From: Spirochaetaceae bacterium
GTDB taxonomy: Bacteria > Spirochaetota > Spirochaetia > Treponematales > Breznakiellaceae
DNA: 9,913 nucleotides
Direction of reading: 5' to 3'
Assembly (NCBI GenBank): GCA_031255115.1
Contig: JAIRTD010000023.1
Span: 1-9,913, forward strand
Of the stretch, positions 1-6,445 are shown in pieces (positions within the stretch are counted from its first letter, which is position 1; each line of letters opens with the position of its first letter). The notes beneath the pieces are model-generated. The model was given only the letters and a program-made list of their open reading frames with translations. It was not told the DNA's origin and searched no databases. The translations under genes and the position numbers were made by a program.

Positions 1-608
1 GCCACCCCTATCCCCGGTCCGCTCTCGCCCTCGGCCCAGGGTATATTGGCCGTGTTAAATATCATGCCCCCGTCCCGGATAACACCGATAAAAGTCTGAG
101 TCATATTCACCGGAACATAACGGCGTTGCCCTTCGACCAGATATGACGAACAGCTAACCTCAAGGCCGTTGGAATAGATATCCTGTCCTTCATGTAGTAA
201 AAAACGGCAGGTTTCCGGTAAAAACACCATACCGGACTCTGTCTCATCAAGAAACTTAAAGGTAACGCGGTTCCCGCCCATAAGAAAATACGTATCCCGG
301 CCAAAAAAACGGGCCCGGGGAAACCCATTTTGGTCCCGCCAGATGGTATCTTTTGTAATTATATTGTATGGATATTTTCGCCTATCAATATCCTCTTGAT
401 ACAGTACAATTCTATCATCTTTAGTCATGACCCCGTAATTTACTCTATAAATATGTTCGGAGCTTGGGAAAGTAAATTTTTCGTTTGCCGATGACACGAA
501 TATTGGTAAAAAGTTTATACCAAGCTCATGAATTGCATATTCATCATCAGAGTGAAGAGATGCCTCAAGATAAAACAAAGCAATTATCAATAATATGGGC
601 TTCTTCAT
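1..608 (-). CDS. Hypothetical exported protein (3' end outside window)
   Basis: An uninterrupted frame runs from an ATG at 608 to the left edge, giving about 202 residues with no stop seen. The start is well supported: AAAGGAGA lies about 8 nt upstream. The N-terminus MKKPILLIIALFYLEASLHS is a positively charged, hydrophobic stretch that looks like a signal peptide, so the product is probably periplasmic or surface-exposed; there is no clear lipobox. The rest alternates short hydrophobic and charged stretches (for example YAIHELGINFLPIF near residues 25-38), suggesting a beta-rich soluble domain. I do not recognise a family and assign no function. It starts 62 bp after the cyclase stop on the same strand, so it may be the last gene of that operon. 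Its first ~80 codons are visibly more AT-rich than the neighbouring genes. Confidence 0.8.
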   Translation of the reverse strand, partial: MKKPILLIIALFYLEASLHSDDEYAIHELGINFLPIFVSSANEKFTFPSSEHIYRVNYGVMTKDDRIVLYQEDIDRRKYPYNIITKDTIWRDQNGFPRARFFGRDTYFLMGGNRVTFKFLDETESGMVFLPETCRFLLHEGQDIYSNGLEVSCSSYLVEGQRRYVPVNMTQTFIGVIRDGGMIFNTANIPWAEGESGPGIGV

Positions 609-645
609 TATCAATTCTCCTTTAAGGCAGATTGCCATTCAGGTT

Positions 646-678
646 ACCGCTGCCTCTTACAAGCGGTTTTTTATTTTT
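646..678 (+). terminator. Possible intrinsic terminator facing into the cyclase gene
   Basis: ACCGCT (646-651) and AGCGGT (662-667) form a 6-bp stem with a 10-nt loop, followed on the plus strand by six T, one A and five T. No plus-strand gene precedes it, so if active it would stop antisense transcription coming from the left. On the minus strand the stem directly follows the cyclase stop codon but lacks a T tract, so it is not a convincing terminator for the cyclase. The stem is short. Confidence 0.35.
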
Positions 679-2944
679 CGCTTAAATTGTCTACCCCGTC
701 ATCCCACTTTTCTGCCGGGGGCGGGGAGGCCTGGTAGGCGGCGCAGCGGTCAAAGTATTTTTTTGCGGCGAGGTCGCTGGGGTTTTGCTCATAAATGCTG
801 CCGAAAATATTGGCGGCGTTGGCAAAGTCCCTTTTTTCGTAGGCGGCAAAGGCTTTTTCCCAGGTTTTTGCCATTTCGAGCAGTTCGGGGGGAGCTTCTT
901 CCCGCAGGTCCAGAAGTTCATAGAGGCGGAGGGGGGTATTGATGCCCACTACCCGCACTCTGGAAAGGGGCCGCGTGACAAATTCATCATTGGTAAGGGC
1001 GGCGCGGGTGTATTCGCTTATCAGTATGCCGCCGGTATTGTACTGCTTGTTGACTCCTTCGAGTCTGGCCGCAAGGTTTACCGCGTTTCCCATGATGGTA
1101 TAGTCCATCTTGCTTGGGGTGCCCATATTGCCGACGACCATGTCGCCGGTATTGACGCCCAGGCGGGTAAAGAGGGGGCTGGGGTCGTTTTGGTCGGTGA
1201 TGATGCCTTTGCGGAAGAGGGCTTCCATGACCGCGTTGTTTATAAGGCCTGAGTCTATGGCTTCTTTATTGATGGCGGTTTCGGCTTTCTTCATTTTTAT
1301 GGCGGAACGGCAGGCAAGGCTTGCGTGGTTTTTCAGGTATATGGGCGCGCCGAAAAAGGCGATGATGGCGTCGCCTTCGTATTTGTCTATGGTTCCCCGG
1401 TTGGCGAGGATGATGTCGCTCATTCTGGTGAGGTAGTGGTTGAGGAGTTCGACGAGTTTTGCCGGGTCACCCAGGGCCTCAGAAATGGTAGAAAAGCTCC
1501 GCACGTCAGTAAAGATGGCGGTCATTTCCCGTTTTTCGCCGCCCAGTTTGAGCTGGGAAGGGTCGGCGATGACCTGGTCGACTACCGCCGGAGAAAGATA
1601 CGAACTGAACGCCATTTTTATAAAGCGCTTTTGCTTGCCTTCGGTGGCGTAGTTGTACAGGGTTCCGGCAAGAAAGGCGAGTAGTCCGCCAGAGAGGGGG
1701 GCTGCCATGGGTATCCACAGGCCGAACTTGTAGGCGGCAAAGCAGGCCACAATGACCACTGCAAGCAACGCCGCGCTTACCGCCACCGTTGCCAGAAGGG
1801 GTATGCGGTTTGACGCGAGGGCTATAAAGGCAATGAGTATGACTACGACAAAGTTGATGAGGAGTCCGGCCCAGAAGGGGCTTTCGCGGATAAAATCTCC
1901 CCGGAGCATATTGTCCAGCATGGTAACGTGCATGCCCATGCCCGGATAGGATGATTCAATAGGCGTGGCGCATATATCAAAAAGCCCCGGGGCGTAGAGC
2001 CCGAAAAACACATGCTGGCCGGTAAAGTCTTCCGGCAAAAGCGCCGGTACAGCGCCGGCTTTGTGGGCCGCGGCGCTCTGGAGTACTTCCGCGGCGCTGT
2101 AGGGAGTGTAACGGCCCAGACTTCCCCTAAAGCGGAGCAGGGCCTTGCCGCTTTTATCAACAGGAATGGTATAGGGTCCCCAGGCAAAGGTTTTTTGTCG
2201 CCCGTTATACGCAATGTCTGTTCCGTTTCCGTCCATGATAAGCGCCGACATCGAAAGGCCCGGTACGGCTTTTCCGTCAAAGAGGATAAAGGGGCTGAGG
2301 CGTCTGAATATGCCGTCTGAATCGGCTATACCGGTAATATTGCCCAGCGCTCCGGCGGCGTTTCGCAGTTCCGGTATGGGCAGGACCATGCCGGTAAACT
2401 CGTTGTCCGCGACGCGGTTTTCTATATTCAATTCTAAAGGAAGCTTTTCCGCCCCTTCAACAGTAAAGAGGGGTTTGGCAAGACCTGAGGGCCAGCTCTG
2501 CGTAACAAATGACGAGGAATTAAAAAAAACAGTCTGCCCAACTTTGCCGTAACGTTCAGACGCCCCGGCAAAGGCTTTGTCGTCGGCTTCACCATATACC
2601 GAAGGTTCAGAAAAGACAATGTCAAAGGACAGCGAAGCCGCGCCGCCAAGATTAAGGTAGTCGATTATTTCGGCATAGGCTGCCCTGGGCCAGGGCCAGG
2701 ACCAGTTCCGTTCATCCCTTGCCCAGTCCAGGCTTGCCTGATTGACCAGTATCAGCGAAATACTGTCCGAAGGCCGGTCTTTTTCCGCAAAGAAACGGAC
2801 ACGAAAGTCATAGGTCTTGTATTCAACAAAATCAAGGGCCCCGCTAAGGTAGAGGACACTCACCAGGGCAAAGATGGAAAGACCGAGGATTAAAGCCGCC
2901 GCAACGCGGCTGATTTTTTTTGAAGAGGCCTTGTTTACTGCCAT
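671..2944 (-). CDS. CHASE2-domain transmembrane adenylate cyclase (class III)
   Basis: Predicted membrane-bound enzyme converting ATP to cAMP under control of an extracytoplasmic sensor. Numbering from a GTG at 2950: TM helix ~17-37; a CHASE2-type sensor ~40-355; a hydrophobic block ~358-432 holding two to three TM helices; class III catalytic domain ~472-680; C-terminal ~690-759 resembling the TPR-like tail common in this family (YEKRDFANAANIF, then PPPAEKWDDGV). Catalytic residues are intact: metal-binding D482 (FTDVRSF) and D527 (KYEGDAI), adenine-selecting K523 and D616 (SKMDYTIMG), and transition-state N625 and R629 (NLAARLEG). The K/D pair indicates ATP rather than GTP. I prefer the ATG at 2944 (757 aa), because AAGG/AGG lies 5-10 nt upstream of it and too close to the GTG. 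It lies 53 bp after the M48 gene. About 70 residues separate the second metal motif from VNTGDMVVGN, a little more than usual. Confidence 0.93.
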   Translation of the reverse strand: MAVNKASSKKISRVAAALILGLSIFALVSVLYLSGALDFVEYKTYDFRVRFFAEKDRPSDSISLILVNQASLDWARDERNWSWPWPRAAYAEIIDYLNLGGAASLSFDIVFSEPSVYGEADDKAFAGASERYGKVGQTVFFNSSSFVTQSWPSGLAKPLFTVEGAEKLPLELNIENRVADNEFTGMVLPIPELRNAAGALGNITGIADSDGIFRRLSPFILFDGKAVPGLSMSALIMDGNGTDIAYNGRQKTFAWGPYTIPVDKSGKALLRFRGSLGRYTPYSAAEVLQSAAAHKAGAVPALLPEDFTGQHVFFGLYAPGLFDICATPIESSYPGMGMHVTMLDNMLRGDFIRESPFWAGLLINFVVVILIAFIALASNRIPLLATVAVSAALLAVVIVACFAAYKFGLWIPMAAPLSGGLLAFLAGTLYNYATEGKQKRFIKMAFSSYLSPAVVDQVIADPSQLKLGGEKREMTAIFTDVRSFSTISEALGDPAKLVELLNHYLTRMSDIILANRGTIDKYEGDAIIAFFGAPIYLKNHASLACRSAIKMKKAETAINKEAIDSGLINNAVMEALFRKGIITDQNDPSPLFTRLGVNTGDMVVGNMGTPSKMDYTIMGNAVNLAARLEGVNKQYNTGGILISEYTRAALTNDEFVTRPLSRVRVVGINTPLRLYELLDLREEAPPELLEMAKTWEKAFAAYEKRDFANAANIFGSIYEQNPSDLAAKKYFDRCAAYQASPPPAEKWDDGVDNLSEK

Positions 2945-2997
2945 AACCACCTGCCTTCTGTCAGTCTGCTTGCGTCAGCTTTCCTCATGCGCGGCTC

Positions 2998-3906
2998 CTA
3001 CATGGACTGCCTGAACCTGGCGTTCCGGAAAGACCGGGTGTCGTTTACGGCATAGGCAGAAACGGCGCTTGCCGCGCTGTCGATACGGGCCTGGGGGCTG
3101 GGATGGGTTTTGGCAAAACCCTTGTTGGGCTGCCTGCCCTGGTTTGTCTTGAGCACCGTGAGCATTTCGATAAGCGCCGCAGGGTCGTAACCGGCGTCCG
3201 CGAGGAGGGCCAGGGCTGTTTTGTCGGCGTCGAATTCCTGCTCCTGCGCATACCCCGAATTGACCATAGTCGAAATAGCGGACTGGATGGATTCGCCAAA
3301 GGCATCGGTAAGAGCGGCAATATTTTCATTGTCAATGGCGCCGGCGATGGAACCCGCCGTGGTTAAAATCGCCTGGGTTTTTCTGCTTTTTTTGATTGCC
3401 TCAAGACTATGTTGAAGCAGTATGTGGGCGATTTCATGGGCGATGACCGCCGCCAGGGCGTCTTCGGATTCGGCGCAGGCGATGAGGCCTCTGGTTAAAA
3501 AGATATGCCCCCCTGATGTGGCAAAGCCGTTGATCTCGTCGCTGTCAAGGATAGCCACATGATAGCCGTTATAAATATCGGGCTGCGGCGAGTTAATGGC
3601 AATGGTCTGGCATATACGATTTACATAATTAGTCAGCGCCGGCCTGGCGGTATAGACCGTATAGAAGCTGAGAATATTGGCCCCTACCGCCCTGCCTAAA
3701 TAGTACTCCTGTTCGGGAGTAAAATCCTCGCTGGCCCGGCTCCAGGCCATTCCGCTTTCGATAGCCCCTACAAGGGCCCTGGTAGGATCAATGGAGAGCG
3801 ATGAACAGGATACGGCAAAGAACGCCATGACAAGGAAGGCGCGGATAGCGGCCTTTTTAAAGAAGGATTTTTTGTAAAAGGGTGTTTTTATAAAGGAGGT
3901 TTTCAT
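2998..3906 (-). CDS. M48 family zinc metalloprotease, predicted lipoprotein
   Basis: A 302-aa peptidase of the M48 (Ste24/YggG/BepA-like) family. The N-terminus is basic (KKSFFKKAAIR) and followed by a hydrophobic run ending FAVSC, a lipobox with Cys34 as the likely lipidated residue, so it should be anchored to a membrane facing the periplasm. The zinc motif HEIAH is at 157-161 and the third ligand is E224 in EQEFDADK. GGHIFLTRGL (~132-141) just before the active site and the C-terminal KTHPSPQARID are also M48 hallmarks. Family members degrade or refold misassembled envelope proteins; the substrate here is unknown. The start codon shares one base with the stop of the SH3b gene (TGATG), implying translational coupling. 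The only SD-like element is a weak GGGGG about 8 nt upstream, which fits coupling. There is no C-terminal TPR extension like that of BepA. Confidence 0.93.
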   Translation of the reverse strand: MKTSFIKTPFYKKSFFKKAAIRAFLVMAFFAVSCSSLSIDPTRALVGAIESGMAWSRASEDFTPEQEYYLGRAVGANILSFYTVYTARPALTNYVNRICQTIAINSPQPDIYNGYHVAILDSDEINGFATSGGHIFLTRGLIACAESEDALAAVIAHEIAHILLQHSLEAIKKSRKTQAILTTAGSIAGAIDNENIAALTDAFGESIQSAISTMVNSGYAQEQEFDADKTALALLADAGYDPAALIEMLTVLKTNQGRQPNKGFAKTHPSPQARIDSAASAVSAYAVNDTRSFRNARFRQSM

Positions 3907-4379
3907 CAGTCAGCCCCCGCAAGATGACCTTCGACAACAAAGTTACGAAGATCATTGGTACTAACCACGGACTGTTCCATCCGGTCTATTGCATCGTAGT
4001 TAAGATCCCCTTCCGTCCGGTAGGAACGTTCCACCTCTTCGGAAAAGCCTTTTCCGGCCAGGGCAAGCTCATCAGCCGAAGCCGAAGCCGAGGTAGAAGA
4101 CGAGACCACCCTTCTGGTACTGACATTGGCCGCGGCGATCCAGCCATGTAGATTGCGATTCGTATTGGAGCGGATTTCCACCCACCTGCCCCGTTCCTGG
4201 AGCACCGTACAGACATCGCCGTATTGCAGACTTCCCCTGGACCGGGCAAAAAAACCGGTTGATTCCTTGAGTTGGGCCGTTTTTACAGTAACATACACGG
4301 TTTTTCCCGCCAATGCCTGGGCCGCAAGACCCCCGCTCAGACAGAGCAGGAGAATACCCATGCTTATAAGCTGTTTCAT
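3906..4379 (-). CDS. Secreted bacterial SH3 (SH3b) domain protein
   Basis: A 157-aa exported protein. Residues 1-24 form a signal peptide ending AQALA|GK (signal peptidase I type). An SH3b-like domain follows at ~27-88: VTVKTAQLKES, GSLQYGDVCTVLQERGRWVEI and the HGWIAAANV end strand are typical. A Ser/Ala linker (~93-102) and a charged, probably helical tail (~103-157) complete it. SH3b domains usually bind peptidoglycan or protein partners, so it may act as a periplasmic adaptor; that is inference. An in-frame ATG at 4391 exists, but GGAGG (4385-4389) sits 5 nt before the ATG at 4379 and overlaps the upstream codons, so 4379 is the likely start. First gene of an SH3b-M48-cyclase operon, with its stop overlapping the protease start by one base. 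Confidence 0.88.
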   Translation of the reverse strand: MKQLISMGILLLCLSGGLAAQALAGKTVYVTVKTAQLKESTGFFARSRGSLQYGDVCTVLQERGRWVEIRSNTNRNLHGWIAAANVSTRRVVSSSTSASASADELALAGKGFSEEVERSYRTEGDLNYDAIDRMEQSVVSTNDLRNFVVEGHLAGAD

Positions 4380-4384
4380 AAAAA

Positions 4385-4389
4385 CCTCC
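4385..4389 (-). promoter_or_regulatory. Ribosome binding site fixing the SH3b start
   Basis: GGAGG followed by five T and then ATG at 4379. The alternative ATG at 4391 overlaps this Shine-Dalgarno element and has none of its own. Confidence 0.75.
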
Positions 4390-4509
4390 ATATAATCGAG
4401 GTAAGCCTATCAGAAAATCCCATCTCTGCAAAGAGCGTTGAGTTTACGAACAGTACCCCCTCGTACAACCTGAAGGGGGCCCTGTTTCCTCACCTGCCGT
4501 TTAGTAGCG

Positions 4510-4532
4510 GGAGTTTTGCAAAGCAAAACTCC
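4510..4532. repeat. Perfect palindrome, 10-bp arms, AAA loop
   Basis: GGAGTTTTGC (4510-4519) and GCAAAACTCC (4523-4532) are perfect complements around AAA. Only two bases separate it from the next perfect palindrome. It is not followed by a T tract on either strand, so it does not look like an ordinary terminator. Confidence 0.85.
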
Positions 4533-4534
4533 AA

Positions 4535-4563
4535 AACCAAAATATGCTGTGCATATTTTGGTT
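4535..4563. repeat. Perfect palindrome, 13-bp arms, TGT loop
   Basis: AACCAAAATATGC (4535-4547) and GCATATTTTGGTT (4551-4563) are perfect complements around TGT. Like its neighbour at 4510-4532, each arm ends in GC at the turn, a feature also shared by hairpins upstream of the malic enzyme. Confidence 0.85.
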
Positions 4564-4641
4564 CGCCCGGCCCCCCTACGGCGCAGCCCCCGGTCTGCGC
4601 CTACCCCGCCCGTTTGTATTACCCAATACGGACGGATTCAT

Positions 4642-4676
4642 AAAAAACGCCCAGCCGCTATACGCAGCCAGGCGCT
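4642..4676 (-). terminator. Intrinsic terminator of the malic enzyme transcript
   Basis: Read on the minus strand, AGCGCCTGGCTGC pairs with GCGGCTGGGCGTT through a 13-bp stem that includes several G-U pairs, with a GTATA loop. The stem runs straight into six T (4647-4642; the last two also pair). This is the classic rho-independent form, about 170 bp downstream of the malic enzyme stop, with no gene between. Confidence 0.7.
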
Positions 4677-4718
4677 TTATATGGTCAGCAAAATGTTTGT
4701 TATACTCCATAGATTTGA

Positions 4719-4760
4719 GTTTGTCAGGTGTGGAATTAGTTAATTCCTTACCTGACAAAC
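4719..4760. repeat. Long inverted repeat, 20-bp arms
   Basis: Arms 4719-4738 and 4741-4760 are complementary except at two adjacent positions (4730-4731 against 4748-4749), with only GT between them. The outer part reads GTTTGTCAGGT on one side and ACCTGACAAAC on the other. It shares the TTGTCAG heptamer with the palindrome at 4774-4804. It could be an operator or a stem-loop in the malic enzyme 3' untranslated region. Confidence 0.8.
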
Positions 4761-4773
4761 ACTTAAAATCGGA

Positions 4774-4804
4774 ATTCTCTGACAATTTCAAATTGTCAGA
4801 GAAT
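4774..4804. repeat. 31-bp perfect palindrome
   Basis: ATTCTCTGACAATTT (4774-4788) and AAATTGTCAGAGAAT (4790-4804) are perfect complements around a single C. Each arm carries CTGACAA/TTGTCAG, also found in the inverted repeat just to the left. Confidence 0.85.
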
Positions 4805-4807
4805 ACT

Positions 4808-4846
4808 TGAGGCTGTTCCAAAACTTCAGTTTTTAAAACAAGCTCA
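4808..4846. repeat. Palindromic repeat, copy A, containing the malic enzyme stop
   Basis: TGAGGCTGTTCCAAAAC (4808-4824) and, on the other strand, TGAGCTTGTTTTAAAAAC (4846-4829) are imperfect inverted copies of one unit. The same unit forms the palindrome at 7472-7512. Its right arm supplies the TGA stop of the malic enzyme, and both copies are abutted by AAAAAAG on the gene side. Confidence 0.7.
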
Positions 4847-6298
4847 CTTTTTTACCTCGTCAATCGCCGCCTTGAGCGCCGCTTCGAGCAGTTCCGCAGG
4901 CGGTTCTTTGATATGGCCAAGTTTTTTCATGTCTTCCACCAGGACGCGGGCGGCGGCAATATCTTCCTTGGCCCGCTTGTACACTTCGTCCCGGGTAAGA
5001 CTGACGCGGGCAACGCCTTCTTCAATGGCCTGCATGGCGACATCGGCGGCTTCCTGGGCAAAGACATCGGTTTCTTCCATGGTTGCTACAATGTTGTCCG
5101 GACTGATGCCCCGCTTCTCGGAGAAATCGGCGATGGAATGGGCACAGCGTATGGCCATGCCGTCGGTGATTTTTTTTGCCCGTACCAGAAGGGCGCCTTT
5201 GAGTATGCCGGGGAAACAGACCGAATTATTTACCTGGTTGGGGAAATCGCCCCGGCCTGTGGCTACGATAAAGGCCCCTGCTTCTTTGGCGGCATAGGGC
5301 CAGATTTCGGGAACCGGGTTTGCGCAGCAGAACACTATGCTTTTTGGCGCCATTGAACTGACCCATTCGCGTTTGACTGTATCGGGGCCGGGGGTGGAAA
5401 GGGCGATAAGTACATCGGCGCCCTTCATTGCTTCTTCCATAGAAGCGGCGCGGCCGGGGTTGGTTCTTTCGCAGATTTCCCACTTCCGGTAATTGCGTTT
5501 GTCGCCCTTGATATCGTCGCGTCCCAGATGGAGCGAGCCTTTTGAATCAAACACGACCATCTTGGCAGGATCGCCGCCGTCGGAAAGTATGAGCCGGGAA
5601 ATGGTAGTGTTTGAAGCGCCCGCGCCGAGGAGCACTATCTTTGCGTCTTTGAGGGACTTTCCGGCCAGCTTGAGGGCATTGAGTACGCCGGCCAGAGTGA
5701 TACAGGCTGTTCCCTGGGCATCGTCGTGCCAGACCGGAATATCGCAGGCGTCCCTGAGTTCGTCCAGCACCTTAAAGCAGTTGGGCTGGCTTATATCTTC
5801 AAGGTTAATGGCGCCAAAGGAATGTTGGGCCATTTTGACAAATTCGATGATTTTTTCCGGGCTGTTCTTTCCGTCAGGACCTCTGGAATCCACACAGAGG
5901 GCTACGGCGTCAACACCGCCCAGGTACTTCATGATCATGGCCTTGCCTTCCATGACGCCAAGGCCTCCGGGCGGGGTACAGTTGCCGTCGCCAAGCACCC
6001 TGGTAGAATCCGAAACCACCGCGACGAGGTTGCCCCGGTTCGAAAGGGCAAAGGATGTATCGTTCTCATCCCGTATGGTGGTCGAAATCTTTGACACGCC
6101 GGGGGTATACCATACATTGAACCAGTTAAGGCCGTAAAGCCCGCACTTGGGTACGGTCTGCATCTTGCCGCCGTAAAACTGATGCGCCGAGGCGGAAAGA
6201 TTTTTCAGAAACAGGGTTTGCGCCCTCGCCTTTTGATCCTCACTAAAATTGGAAGGAAAGAGACTACTCAGATTTTTTAATCCAGGGTCTATTTGCAT
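4844..6298 (-). CDS. Malic enzyme, NAD(P)-dependent (oxaloacetate-decarboxylating)
   Basis: A 484-aa enzyme converting malate plus NAD(P)+ to pyruvate, CO2 and NAD(P)H. The N-terminal malic domain (~45-190) has catalytic Tyr64 in WYTPGVS, the VSDSTRVLGDG block (~95-105), and VMEGKA with catalytic Lys119. Likely metal ligands are E167/D168 in NLEDIS and D192 in WHDDAQGTA. The nucleotide-binding domain starts near 220 with VLLGAGASNTTISRLIL, and D251 follows the second strand; NAD versus NADP cannot be settled by eye. GRGDFPNQVNNSVCFPGI (~348-365) is a family hallmark. It lacks the phosphotransacetylase-like extension of MaeB, is slightly longer than ~400-aa YtsJ-type enzymes, and has a lengthened helical C-terminus. 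The start has AGGAG 5 nt upstream. It is separated from gap by 130 bp with its own promoter candidate. Confidence 0.95.
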   Translation of the reverse strand: MQIDPGLKNLSSLFPSNFSEDQKARAQTLFLKNLSASAHQFYGGKMQTVPKCGLYGLNWFNVWYTPGVSKISTTIRDENDTSFALSNRGNLVAVVSDSTRVLGDGNCTPPGGLGVMEGKAMIMKYLGGVDAVALCVDSRGPDGKNSPEKIIEFVKMAQHSFGAINLEDISQPNCFKVLDELRDACDIPVWHDDAQGTACITLAGVLNALKLAGKSLKDAKIVLLGAGASNTTISRLILSDGGDPAKMVVFDSKGSLHLGRDDIKGDKRNYRKWEICERTNPGRAASMEEAMKGADVLIALSTPGPDTVKREWVSSMAPKSIVFCCANPVPEIWPYAAKEAGAFIVATGRGDFPNQVNNSVCFPGILKGALLVRAKKITDGMAIRCAHSIADFSEKRGISPDNIVATMEETDVFAQEAADVAMQAIEEGVARVSLTRDEVYKRAKEDIAAARVLVEDMKKLGHIKEPPAELLEAALKAAIDEVKK

Positions 6299-6301
6299 GA
6301 T

Positions 6302-6330
6302 AACTCCTATTATAGGCGGCGTGAGCCGCC
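6302..6330. repeat. Direct repeat copy 1: hairpin plus Shine-Dalgarno
   Basis: A 29-bp unit repeated at 6366-6394 with one mismatch. On the minus strand it reads as a GGCGGC/GCCGCC hairpin with TCAC loop (6315-6330), then TATAATAGGAGTT. In this copy AGGAG (6304-6308) is the malic enzyme ribosome binding site, placing a strong hairpin just upstream of it. Confidence 0.85.
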
Positions 6331-6342
6331 CAGTAAATCGAA

Positions 6343-6363
6343 CATCAACGCGAAGCGTTGATG
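6343..6363. repeat. Perfect palindrome, 9-bp arms, GAA loop
   Basis: CATCAACGC (6343-6351) and GCGTTGATG (6355-6363) enclose GAA. It sits between the two 29-bp direct repeats in the malic enzyme leader. The centre is GCGAAGC, a sequence known to form an unusually stable single-stranded DNA mini-hairpin. Confidence 0.85.
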
Positions 6364-6365
6364 AA

Positions 6366-6394
6366 AACTCCTATTATGGGCGGCGTGAGCCGCC
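6366..6394. repeat. Direct repeat copy 2: hairpin plus unused Shine-Dalgarno
   Basis: Second copy of the 29-bp unit, offset 64 bp from copy 1. On the minus strand the hairpin is followed by CATAATAGGAGTTTTCAT, matching copy 1 (TATAATAGGAGTTATCAT) through the region where the malic enzyme ATG begins. Here, however, the match ends in CATCAA and no start codon follows, so this looks like a duplicated, decayed leader. Confidence 0.85.
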
Positions 6395-6416
6395 AGATTG
6401 ATACTTATACTATCGT

Positions 6417-6445
6417 ATTTTATTTTTTTTATTTCCACTTGCCAA
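6417..6445 (-). promoter_or_regulatory. Candidate sigma-70 promoter for the malic enzyme
   Basis: On the minus strand TTGGCA (6445-6440) and TAAAAT (6422-6417) each match the consensus at five of six positions and are separated by 17 bp, including a run of eight A. The -35 box lies inside the last codons of gap. Transcription would start near 6410, giving a ~112-nt leader with three hairpins before the malic enzyme. Confidence 0.5.

Larger units (their letters stand above)
4380..4843. other. 464-bp intergenic region packed with inverted repeats
   Basis: No credible gene. From left to right it holds inverted repeats at 4450-4485, 4510-4532, 4535-4563, 4580-4601, 4610-4635, 4646-4676, 4719-4760, 4774-4804 and 4808-4846; the last reaches into the malic enzyme stop codon. 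The main ones are listed separately. The 4450-4485 structure pairs CCCCCT (4456-4461) with AGGGGG (4474-4479), with a further ACAG/CTGT outer pair. The 4580-4601 structure pairs GGCGCAG with CTGCGCC. The 4610-4635 structure has 11-bp arms with two mismatches. A promoter for the SH3b operon should lie at the left end, but I see only weak candidates (TTGCAG, 16 nt, TAGGCT). Confidence 0.8.

Noticed and set aside
785..1684. Several plus-strand frames of 108-155 codons
   Set aside because: Antisense to the conserved cyclase catalytic domain; no independent motif or convincing start.
3889..3906. Plus-strand AAAGGAGG element
   Set aside because: It is the complement of the Lys-Thr-Ser-Phe codons at the start of the M48 gene; no plus-strand gene follows.
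4544..4821. Small open frames on both strands (81 and 88 codons) in the intergenic region
   Set aside because: They run through perfect palindromes, which explains the mirrored peptides (FSDNFKLSEN and FSDNLKLSEN); neither has a good ribosome binding site.
4450..4846. CRISPR array
   Set aside because: The repeats are palindromes of differing sequence without a constant repeat-spacer period.
5493..6137. 214-codon plus-strand open frame
   Set aside because: Antisense to the malic enzyme core; Ser/Pro/Arg-rich composition typical of a shadow frame.
6309..6314. TATAAT next to the malic enzyme ribosome site as a -10 promoter box
   Set aside because: It would place the transcript start almost at the ATG, no -35 sits at proper spacing outside the GC-rich hairpin, and a better promoter is at 6417-6445.
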